In this document: positions 12,501 through 24,500 of the stretch, piece by piece | Numbering within the stretch: position 1 is the stretch's first letter | Layout of the letters: each line of letters opens with the position of its first letter | Assembly (NCBI RefSeq): GCF_022539315.1 | Contig: NC_066314.1 | Location: 58,947,543 to 59,011,542 of the forward strand | Length of the DNA: 64,000 nt | Reading direction: 5' to 3' | DNA from: Serinus canaria | Lineage: Eukaryota; Chordata; Aves; Passeriformes; Fringillidae | Notes under the pieces: model-generated | What the model saw: the letters and a program-made list of their open reading frames with translations, nothing else | What the model was told of the DNA's origin: nothing | Database searches by the model: none | Position numbers and translations under genes: made by a program

Positions 12501-15500
12501 GAAGTGAGGTGGACTGATGTTTCTAGGTGGACAGAATTTATTTCTGCCTCTGCTGCCTGCTTGTCTTGTGTGCACTCTCTCTGGCTTCCTGTTACAGCAG
12601 TAAAGTGTGATCCAAAGGAGTACTGTGAGTGAGCAATTGAGTTATTTTTAAGGCAGCAAATCTTTGTGGGACAGCCTCTTTTCTCCTTTCCAATATAACC
12701 AAGAATTTCCTGACAAACGAGGCATATGTAGAAACTAATTAGGTTTAAAAAAAAGGCAACAAACAAACCTAACATAAGCTAGACAGTGACCTAATGATCT
12801 TCAGTGCTTCTTAGCTCCTCCTAGCAACACCATTTCGGATTTGCACCATAAAAGTATGTAAGTGAAATAACTCCCCATGAGCAGTAACTGAACAGTTGCA
12901 GGGTGTTTTAATAGGGTATGTCAGCCCTTACTGCCCTTAACTTGTTGGGTGTGCCTCAGCCATGGAGAATAATCTTAGCTTCCTCAGTACCACTAAGATT
13001 AAGGAGGAATCATACCCAATTGCAGTGATGACAGTATCAGAAATAACTCTCAGCCCTGGGTCAGCTCTGGGTTTCCCACACTTTCTTTTACACAGAGGCA
13101 GCTGCTCCTTATGTCTCTAGAATAAAATGGCACACTAGACTCAAAAGAAATTTTAAGAGAAAATTTAGTTCCATGTGTTTAACAATTGGACTGTCTGTAA
13201 CTTAACAATCCTTTTCTGTGCAGCCTTCTTGCTCTGTGTGTATGCATGATGCTGTAACATTATGGGGGCTTAACCTTGAATTCTTGTCTCTTTGATTGTC
13301 TGTAGCTAAATGTCTATAATGTGGGTGCCTCTAATATCTGTGGGTTACCTGAGGGTTTTGGGGTCATCCTAGGAGTTCTTATCAGTTACATGGGCATACA
13401 CAGAGTGACAAGCTTGTGAGTCTTCGTGGTGTGTACATGTAGAGTGAGACTGTAGCTTCCTCATATCAGAAATGCACTTACAATCCTTGATCTATCAAAG
13501 AAACTGACTCTTTAAAACTTAGGGATATCACAGGTGAAGTTAATTTGGAGATTAGCTCATGTAATTTTGAACAGCTAGCTAAGTAAGAAAGGGCCAACCT
13601 TAGGACTTGGTATTTATATCCTGAATATGTAATATAAAAGTCAGCAGGGAGCAGAAGACTTCCTGATGAGCCATGAAGGAAATGTGCTTATATTGGGAAG
13701 CAATTTTGAACTGGATGGATTTAGATGAGGCAGGTTGTGCAGCTACAAACTTTCCCTTTCATCCTGTAAAGGATGCACCAGTGGGCATTTATTTGTCAGG
13801 AGATCTCTTTGGGCACATGGTAGAAGCTCCATAAAAGAAAAAATTACTTTCACTCTGCTTAGAAGTCAGTGCCTTGCTCTGACAACTTTGTTTTGTCAAT
13901 GTGTGTTGTGCACACATTAGCTAATTTAGGCATTTCTTCATGGTGATTTCATAAGATCTGAAACTGAGAGGGGTTGAATGGATTGCTTAAAGCCTCCTAG
14001 CAAAGTGAAAGCAAGAGGATTAGAAGTCAGCAGTGACTTAAATATTAGAAACTGCTGTTCTCTGAGGTTGGGGGAAGGAGTAAACCCAAGCCATTGCAAT
14101 TTCATATAATGAAATAGAATCATAGAATTATTTGAGTGGGAAGGGATTTTTAAAAATCATCTAGTTCCAACCCACTGTCATGGGCAGGCACCTCTTCCAC
14201 TTAGAGCAGGCTGCTCGAAGTCCCTGACCTTGAACTCTCCCAGGAATGGGGACATCTTCCACTTATCAGGAAGATGTCCCCATTCCTGTCTCTTGCCACT
14301 CTCATTGTGGAGAATTTCTTCCTTATATCTAATCTAAGTAATCTACTTTGTCTTGACACCTTACAAGGCATATTCAGTACAGTCCTCTGCCTTTTGAGCT
14401 AGTGGGAAATTGTCATGTGTTAAGTTTGTCATCTTCTTTAAATAAAAGAGATAGGCATAAGATATTTATATAAAATTTATAAATTTATAAAAAATTATAT
14501 TTACAGTTACCTTAGAGGAGTGGAGAGAAGCAAGAACAAGTTTCCAGGGAATCACACTGTAGTTTGTCTTTCTCGTGTAGGCTTTTCTGTGAGGTTCTTC
14601 TGTTCATATTCTACTTTCATTTTTCCTTAGTGCTTTTCTGATTTGATTTCCTCTTACTTTTTCAGTCCTGGCTGTCCCCTTTGGATAACTCATCCCACAC
14701 ACATCCTTCCTGCCTGTCTTAGTCTATCTCAGCAGACCTCACAGCACAGGTTCCTGCTCTTTTTCTTTACCCTAAATACTTATTTGTTGTTTATCCAGAT
14801 CTCTGCTGTCAGCTCTTACTCCCAATATCCATTCCCAGCCAGCTTCAATTCCCAGCTCTTCAATTTTTTTTTTCTATAATCTGCTCCTTTTTGTGTGGTG
14901 TTTGGCACAGGTTCTCTCTTCCTTTAACTCGGGCAGCTTCTTTCCTTTCGGCAGGTTATTGGAAAAATCACTGGATGACTGCCTTTTCAAACACAGTCAC
15001 TTTTAATCTGATAACCTCCACTGTGTTTTACCTCCTTATATGTGAGGATTTTGCAAGTGGGCTAAAAAAATCTAGTAGCCAATGAACCAAGGGAGAATTG
15101 GGTTGTCTCAGTATAATAAGCAGAAGGGATCTGAAGGGACATGTGGCTGAGATTTGTGTGGTAAGAAAATCCTTTTTGTACAAACTCAGTTTTATTAAAC
15201 CATACTGGCAAAAGCCAAGCCTCTTAATATAAATGTCTGAATATTTTATAATTCTCTACCAAGTATTTGCTTGATCCTTCATAGTCTTAATATCATATTC
15301 TTAATATCTTAATATCAGGAAAATGGCTTTCTTATGACATATTCAGTAGTGAGGATCCTTTATTTGTTGCATTAAATATTTACAGTCCAATATCTAATCT
15401 CCCTAGTCCCCTGAGGTATGTCAGAATCAGAATGAGTTTTCCTGGCATTCACATCTACTGTAATGTTCTGTCTCATGGCTGTTTTGTTTGAGATTTGAGT

Positions 15501-18500
15501 GGGTTAATCATGGTATTAAGATCACAAATTGAATCCTTTCATAACAATAAACAGGTAAGTTAATTGAATTTTATAATATTTATAAGTATGTTTGGGCTTC
15601 CTTCATTTGTGTCCTCAATACTATTAAAGAGTTCACTAGCTATTGGTATTCAGCATAATGGGGACTTAATAAGTGGAAGATTTGTTTGTTGCTTACAAAT
15701 TCCATAGCTAATTTCATGAGGACTTAGGAAATCACTCCTAATCTTGCAGTTAATTAGAACACCAGGCTGGCCATACTCCTGTTTCTGCCCAGCCCTCCTC
15801 CTGCTGATGCTTGGTTTTGGTTGGTGTTGCTGGGAACAAAAACCTTTCTGCAGTACTGGTTCACATTATGAAGCAACTGTCTGCCTGCCTCATTTCCTGG
15901 GGTTCTTGCACTGCTGCTCATCACAGCTGCCTGGACAAAATCCTTTTTCATCATTCAAGGAGCACAGAGGAACTGGGAGATGGATGCAAGTGGCCAGAAG
16001 AGCAGGCGCCTCAGGAGAAAAATATCTGGCACTTGAGAGCTGTGGCTTGGCTCATGATCTGAGATTATTCCTTAGTTTTGGCCTAGCCACATGGGTGGGT
16101 TTATCTATATATTCACAGCAGTGGACGGTGTGTATGTACATGGAAAGTTGTTTTGTAGTGCCTGTGCTCTTAGTGTGTTTGCACTCCCACCTCTCTCCTG
16201 GCATACCCAGGAATCCCTGTGCCCCACAGGAATTTGTACTGACCACATCCTCATCCACACAGCAAATGCAGAGGCTCCTTTAGTCCTGGATGAAAGTGCC
16301 CACAATGTTACTGTCTGCTATGCATGTTTACTTGTCATTAATTGATTTATCATAAATTAACTAATTTTGCCTCTGTTGCATGCTATTGCACTATTTGTAG
16401 AATGAGCAGCAACTCCAGAGTTTCTATCCCATTATCAGCCACTAAGCATTTGCTTTTGTTTTAGAAGAGCAACCATTGTGAGGCCCTTTGTAAGTCTTGA
16501 CTGTGTGGTGCATTTTGATTGCTTATTGTGGTTTTTGATAGAAATCAGGGCTGTGAACATTTTCCTTGCTGAAAGCCAAATGGGTCTTGCAAAAGGAGCC
16601 AACCAAGCGACAAATGAACAACAAAAACAAAAATTGGGAAGCAACATTTTAGCATATACTTTAGTGTTATCCAGTAATGACTTTAAAGGCTTTTCAAAGG
16701 CCATGAACCATATGGACTGGAACCACTTGAGACCCACCTCACACATTACAACTTAGCTGGCTATTGACCCCAAATGCCATAGATCATGCTAATTCATGAT
16801 TTCCAAACAGTTAAGGCAGCACTTTTCTTTTTAAGGACAGACACACAGAGTTTCAGAACTGTTCTTTGTCCACTAGGAACCAGTATTGCATAATTTAATT
16901 CAAGCTCTGAATCACTACTTCTTCAATCATTAGATGAGACTCACAAAGTATCACTACTAAGATATCTATTGCATGCTAGTTTTTTCTTTTTAGATGCTTT
17001 AGTGGATTTCTTTAGAATTACAAATGTTTTAAGGTACTCCTCTTTTGGTCTGTTGGGAATGGTGATAGTTAAGGATTCCAATTCTGTTATCTGTGTTGTT
17101 TGGTCAGCTCAAAGCTGTAGTCCCCATTAAGTGTTGAGAAGAGAGCAAAAAAAAATCAGTGGTGACAGTCTGTGAGTCAGTGCTGTAACTCCCTAGTGCT
17201 CTGTAGCTGTTGGAGGTGTAGCCATGTCTGCTGCAATTCAGATTTTAGTGCTATAAATGAATTTAACAAATGCTTCTCTCAGTAAGGGCTGCGAAGGGAT
17301 CTGTTCAATTGAATCTAGATAGCCATTAAGAAGTCTTTGCAAAGAGCTTAAGGGGCTCCTGCCAAAACAGGTTAAGCAGTAATAAACACTCAGCAAAGAG
17401 AATCAGTCTGTAACCCAGAGCACTGGAGTGTTTGAAGCAAGCCCTGTTTCTGACCCTCCTTCCACTTGCATGTGTCCCAGCCTCTGTTCTGCAGTGGAAG
17501 AATCTCAGAGGTCTCCATGAGGACTGTTTCCCCCTGGCCTCTCTGAAAATGTGCAGGGGGGCTGTCATCACTATTGGATGTCAGTGTTGTTTCAGGAGAT
17601 GTGTAATCTCTTCCTTCCCACCTATTTCTTCTTTATGTTTTTGCTTTCACTTGTAGAGCAGCATTTTTACACCTGCTCCCATTTCCTGAGTCTGTAACTC
17701 TTCTGCTGTTCAATTTGCTTTCCAAACACAATTCTGGCAGTATTGCTGAGTCCTGTGCTGGCCTCTGAGATCCTCAGTGACTTTGACTGCAGCAGGAGCC
17801 CCCCAGCTCTTCTCCCTGCAAGCCACTGAGCTCCTCTTTGTGCTTCAGGCTTTGGTGGACCAGAAAAATAAGACCTCTCTTCCCTAACATCTTTTAGGAC
17901 TGTCTTGTTCTCCTATCATAATGAAGAACTTGTGTTTAAATACATCGCTCCCACTTAATCAACTTCTTTTCAACAACAGGAAGGGTTGCAGCACCGTTGG
18001 GTTTTCTGTTCATCTCAGAAACCTTGGTGATTTTATGTTGCTGCTTGTTATCCAGTTATCAAAGTTGTTTATGAGTTGATATTCTGTTCTGCTTCTGGAA
18101 TATTTCATGTGAGGATTTAAACTGCTCCTACTGCTCCCATAAATTTTTTTGGCCATCATTTGATTTAAAGACCCTTCAGGGAGAAAAAAAAGAACTCAAT
18201 TCAGTAATTCACTTTGACAAAATCAGGTACTCAAGAGTTTTCACTTGTTTTCTTTTTATATAAATGAGATCTTAGTAGGTAGCTCTCTTGGTATCTTTCT
18301 TGTGGACTCACTTTTTTCTCTTTTATTGTATTGTTTATAATTTATTTTTCTTTTTGTGATTTTGTTTTGGATTTTTTGGTGGCAAGAACAGAATGAATGT
18401 GAAAACCTCAATCTCCTGTTATTAAAAATTTTGTCCTAACCTGAAAGCTTTTGCTGTATTTTCACAAGTTACCTTTTTTTTCCCCCCCTGTCTGACTAAA

Positions 18501-21500
18501 TACGGAAATGTGTCGATTCTGTGTGTAGATGGGATAATATCTGTTTTGGTTTAAAAGCAGCCTTAGATAAAAATAACCTGGTATTGGATAGTTTTCCCTG
18601 GTATCAGCCTGTGATTTCCATTGCTTTAAACTTGTAGAATTTGAGTTCTGAGAATGAAATATCACTCTCATTTCAAGATACAAGGGTGCCCCCCATAACT
18701 CTTGTTCCTGGGGTATGTTCCTTTGTTTTACAGATAATATTTGATGTTCAGATCTGAAGATGAAGTACTCAGTTTAACTGAATATGTTTTCACTCCATTC
18801 ATGAAAGGTGGTTGAAAATGAAATATTTGATAATTATAAGTGGGTGAAACTGATGATGCTCTTGCTTTTACAAAACTGTTAAGGTTTAGATAACAGAAAA
18901 CTCTCATGTGGATATGAAAAACACAACGTTGGAAGCCACTGCAAGTCTGTTACAGTTCAAGAGACTTCAGTTAAAGAGGTTTTTCTTTGTTTCTGATTTT
19001 TTTTCAGCCATTCCCCTAGGGATCATAGTTGTACGAGGAGATTGTGACTTGGAGACTTGTCGTATGTACATTGACCGTCTGCAAGAGGTGAGGCCTTTGT
19101 GAATTCAGGTATCGCTCACAAACCTAGTTTATGCTTCTTTCTCTTCTGAGTGCAGGGGTCTAATAATTGCAATTTGCCTACCATTGAGACCAAAATTCTA
19201 GAATTAAGATATGATAATAAAAGTACTGAAAAATATTCCCTAAACAGGAAATTGAAAATCATACTGATTCCTTTTAAATGATAACAGAATTGAAATGGGT
19301 GGGTGTGTATGCGTCTCCTTGATTTATAATGGAATACTAGGACTTTCCATTTACCTTGTTGAAATTACATAAATTATGGATTAGGATGTGTGTTATGCAA
19401 GGATAAACACTGTGGCCATTTGAGTAGACCCATTTGAGTGGGTCTAATTATGCAAATGTCATTCTCTAATAATGGACTAATATGAGACACCACTAAATAC
19501 AGCAAACATCAACTAGATATTTTCAAAGACACAGAAATGGGTGTTCATGCAGCTAACAATAGTTTTGCTCTTTTTCTTGAACACCTTGCCTCATGAGAGT
19601 TCATTCCACAATACACCCTGGGAAATGCAGACTCCAAATGCCTCATTACCCAAATAATTTTAAGTGTGAACCCCTTTAGTGATAAAACTAATAGATTTTT
19701 ATTAATGTATTGCCTCTGATTTTTTCAATCTCTTAGTGATAGCTTTGAAAAACATTTACAAGTCTGATGATATTACATTTATAAACAATTTATATATAAA
19801 CTTTTATAAAATTTTATAAATTGTTGGCGTAGTTTATGTAGGAACACTCTGAAGGTCATCCCTCCCATTGGACTCTTTGAGTGCTATTGACTTCAAACAG
19901 ATTTTGGAGCCCCACACTGAATATGAATATGAAACTTAGTATCTCACTTCAGGTTTTCACTTCTTTGCATTTCAGCCAGGATTCCCTTCATCAAATGCAT
20001 TTCTGGACATTCAGACCTGGAGTGTGACTATTATTATCAGACATAAATCCATATTGTAAGGTGGCGCATATTTGAAGTATCCAGTACAGGAAATTACTGT
20101 GAAATACTAATGATGATTATCTCATCAGATTAGAAATTTGATCTCACACTGAGTTCAGGCAGTTTTAGGTACAACCCCTGAAGGAAGCCCAGCTAGATAT
20201 TTTGGTTGAATTACCCATAATGGTTGTGGAGGAACTGTGTTTCTCCAACCTTTTGCAGGGTTTGTACTAATTTTTGCAGGTGTGCTTGATTTGGCTCAGT
20301 CCCATTTGCTGGGAGTAGAGCTGCCAAGGTTTGCTGAACCCTGCCAGTTTCCATGCTGCTGGAGGGCAATAGTCTGCAGGCCAGGCTCTTTAGGAGACTA
20401 TGTCATGTGCTCTAACTATTTGACAAAATCTCTATTAAAATGAATTAGATGCCTGAACCCTGTTAAATGTCAGGATCGTTCTGATATGACCTTCTTGGAG
20501 TGAGGTTGTCTTAAAATAGAGAAAACTGTCAGTGATTTTCTTAAGTGCATTAATCACTCAGAAATATTTGCAAAAGTGTCTTAAAGATTTTTGACATATT
20601 TTCATTAATTTTGTTGCTGGTGTTGTAAATTTAGGTAGTTATTTTGGGACAAATAGATTTTTTTAACATGATAAGATACATTAGTATAATCTCCTTTTTT
20701 TGATACTAATATTTTTGCCAAATGCGTACAAATCTAAACTTTGAGTGAGCTTTCCTTGACTTTTCTGTGGAGTTTGTTTCATATGCTTAAAACCAGTGAA
20801 AAATACTTGCAAAATGATTTGTGCTTGCCCAGCCACTTCAGATAGTAGAAGTACAAACAGCTTTTGTTGTAGCTTTAATCTTTTTCATCGCTGCCCTGTC
20901 TTTCATTCTCCTGCTAGGACCTACAGTCAGTAACCTCTACTACACAAAGAGTTCATTACCAGGTAAGATAACCTTTCCTTTTAGTATCAGAACAGAAAGA
21001 GGCTTAAAAATGGGAATGACACTCTTTGCATTTGACCCCATATGTTAAGTGAATTTCTAATTATCTGATTATCTGATCTACCTTTAAATATTGGAAGCAA
21101 GTTATGCTTTCTCTGGGACAAGTTTTATGTAATCATCTTTAAAATTAGCAAAGATTGATGATGCTTGTGATATTACAATAGCAGTATTTTCCATATTGAA
21201 GTGAATAAGAAAATGTGTCCTGTAGGACAAATGAAGTAAAATTGTTTCTCTGTCTGAGAAACTGAACAATGACAAGTTGTATTGCACAGCTGTTGTAATT
21301 TTTTCAATGAGGGGGAAAAAAGGTGTTTTAGGAGGCCCAGCCTCTTAATTCTGTACAGGACAGCTATCTACCTTTACTTTACATAATCTTCAGGGTAATT
21401 TTTTAGTCCATCCTAAGCACGTGTGTTTTCTGCATGAGATAAATAGGTTTTAGTTTAGGTGGATATTTCTTAAAATTGGTCTCCTTGTTTTACAACTTTA

Positions 21501-24500
21501 TTCAACAATTTATGCAATACAGAACTTGTGTTTTCAGTTGGAAGTATCATTCAAGAATGCATATTTCTCTCAGTAAAGTAACTCATTATAGAGTGCTTAA
21601 ATTGGAAGTAAACTGAGTTGAGACTAACTCTACTGACTCCTGAAATGATCTGATATTAGCATGGAAACTTGGCACAGACCATGGTCAGTTGAAATAGTGC
21701 TTAGGGTCACAGGACAAGTTTGCATGGTGCTGATAGCATCCTCCTAGAAAAAACAATGCAAATCTTGTTGGATCAGCAGGAATGAGTTCACTGAGAAGCA
21801 TACAGAGAGCCAACCTACAGGAAGCAATTGTGTTGAAATTGCAGATAATTTCTTTGGGGTTAATGATTACTTGAGGGATGCAGAGAAATTTCCAGTTTCA
21901 CAAGAATGCCTGTAGATGCTCTGATTGCAGACACTATAAGAAAATGCAATTTGGCATGTTTTCCTGGACTTGCCTTCTTTATTTCAGTTGATGGTTTGTT
22001 TCTTTGTTTCCCTGTCCAATGCTAACTTCATATTCTTGACATTTCCATCAATCATTGCCCTGGAACTGGGTTTTAGAACAGTGTTAGTGTCTAGCAAATT
22101 GACTAATAAACCAGCATGTATGATTCTGTTCCACTCATTATAAATTAACCTAAGTGGCTGCTGACTGCTCCATGTGTCGGAAACTGCCTGGGGTAAAATG
22201 AAGAACAAAATCTGTGTATATGGGGAGATGTACAAGAGAGTATAAAATGTCAGAAATCAGCTCCATACTTGGCTCTAACCTCTGCAGTTACAGCAGCATA
22301 TAAATTAGTTGCCTAGCCACCTTCTCTAGTGCACAGCAGTGTGAAATCCCCAACATACCATTCATTTTTTATGAAGCTACATTTTAAATGTACCCTCTCT
22401 GTGTTTTGTCTTCAGTACTTGTTTGTCTAGTATTCTTTTTTTTTTACTCAGTGGTTCATTTCTGCAAATTGTCTCATTAGGTTAATTTGAGGTTTGTTCC
22501 ATATTTGTTGGTATCCCTCTACATATTACAGAAATGAGAAAAATAGGGAGATAAAGGGCATGAATAGGGTGCTTGAGCTGATTGAACTGTCTTCATACCT
22601 CACTAATAAAGTGCCATGGGTACTTTTAAATTTCATAAATGCAATTTTCTTGTGTGATTCCTCTGCAGTTCAAAATATAGGCAGTCAGCAGAAATATTAG
22701 CAAACCAAGGTGCAAATGAGAAAAAAATATACTGGAGTGTTTTCTCATTCTGTTTTGTTTCTCTAATGAGTTTAATGCTCACAAAATATCATTCTCATGG
22801 GCCTGAAACTTTGCAAGCTAGTTTTGTAGTTGAACTGTAATGAAGTCTTGGAGGGAATATGTCACAATGTGCAATTGGTGACTCAAGTTGACATTTGCAT
22901 GCAGTATTCCTATCTTAATTTTCTCAACATTTTGTACTCTATGAATTTTACTCATTTCTCCTCTTTTTATAAACTGCATTTTAGTACACACCATTGGATG
23001 TTTTCTTCCTTTTCTCCTTTGTGTTGCAGTTCCCTCCATTTCACACAGAGTGGACTAAATATTAAGATACATGAAGCTTTGTGCATGTAGATACAATCAT
23101 GTCAGCAAGCCTAGTGGGTTTCAGAGATCCTTGATTTTCTGACAAACACTCCAGTGGTAGTAAAATCAAACCTAAAATCCCGCAAGTCTGTTTGCACACA
23201 TTAGACAAAGCTGGATTTTTAAATCTGATTCTGTTAAATTCCTGAGATGTGTTATTTGCTCCTCATGTACAGTTAGACTTCATTTACGGGATGTTTTGCT
23301 GCCATTGTCTCCATCTCTGTAATGCACAGAGTCTGGATACCATAAGCTGTACATGAGAATAAGGTTTATAGGATCAAGTAAAATCCTCCCTGTTGCTTTT
23401 ACTTTTTCTTTTCGTACCATGTGACTTGATATACTGCTCTGTGGTCTGAAAGAGGAGTAAAGTTTAATCTTGAGCCAACGTGTACCTGAATTTACAACGT
23501 TTACAGAGGTGCTGATTGTACTGCTGAAGATGTGAATAAGGATAGAATCTGTGTCTATACAAACTGTGTGTGCCAAAGATCCATGCCACTCTATTTTACC
23601 CTGTGCAAATACGTTTGTGTTCAAATGTTATGTGCAGCAGATTTAGGAAGCTGGCTGACTATTCAGTGGTAGCATGGAGCAGAGCCATGGTAATCCTCTG
23701 CTCTCTTAGATCCCTTTCGATCCCTTTTGCCTCACCAGGATGAGATAAAAACACACAGAGTAGCCTGTTTAAGTCTTTGATAAGTACAGGTCAGGAAGAA
23801 GATCTAAATTCCTCCCCAGTAATTTCATTTGGTTCCTGGGTTACATAGATTTTGCACATTGTGCAATGTCAGCAAAGCAAAATGAAAAAGTCAAAGTCTA
23901 GAAAATAGTCCTTTTCAGAGAAGAAACAGTTTGCTGGGTTTTCTTTAATAACATAATTTTCATGCCCTATCCAGGACCAGGAAAGCTCTTTCCCCAGAGT
24001 ACTTTCTGTTCAGAGGCTCTCTCCTAGATGGTGCTTCCTAGATGGTAAGTGCATCTCCCTTCTGCTGTGCCCAGCATGCTGCCTGCTTCCAGTGTGCTTA
24101 TGAAGGATAGTTCTGAGTGTAATACTAGAGAGGGGCTCCTTCTTGTTACGCTGAGCAGGAGCTGAGGGGAGCCCCCTTTTCCCCTCTAAAAATTAAACAG
24201 GCCCTTCATCTAACAATCAAAATATCTGCTGTAGCTTTTTCATGCCACAGGGAGGCATTCCTCTGAGGCAGGTTAGAAGCTTGGTTTATCAGAGCCTCTG
24301 CTGTGATGAGCAGACTTCATTGCATGCACTGCCCGAGCTCAGAGTGCAGCCAGTTATGGCAATTCACTGCTTGGTGTAAGGCTGAGCTCTTCACCCTGGT
24401 TTCTCTGTAGGAGCTGTAGTCTTTAGGCACTACAGTGTTTAGGTGACAGAAATATACCTCCCTTTCCTTGAAAGTCTCTGCTGGAGAACTGCACTTGTAT

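Larger units (their letters stand above)
9593..19007 (+). other. DGKI intron between exons a and b (9415 bp)
   Basis: GT-AG intron with a CR1 fragment near 14113-14340 that carries a perfect 20-bp hairpin. Stretches at about 10090-10480 and 11840-12290 have the look of conserved non-coding elements. An open frame at 15744-16283 (179 codons, non-ATG start) shows no recognisable domain. Nothing else is identifiable. Confidence 0.85.

Noticed and set aside
15744..16283. 179-codon + frame rich in Cys, Leu and Trp
   Set aside because: It starts with TTG, has no recognisable domain, lies within an intron and overlaps open frames in other phases.
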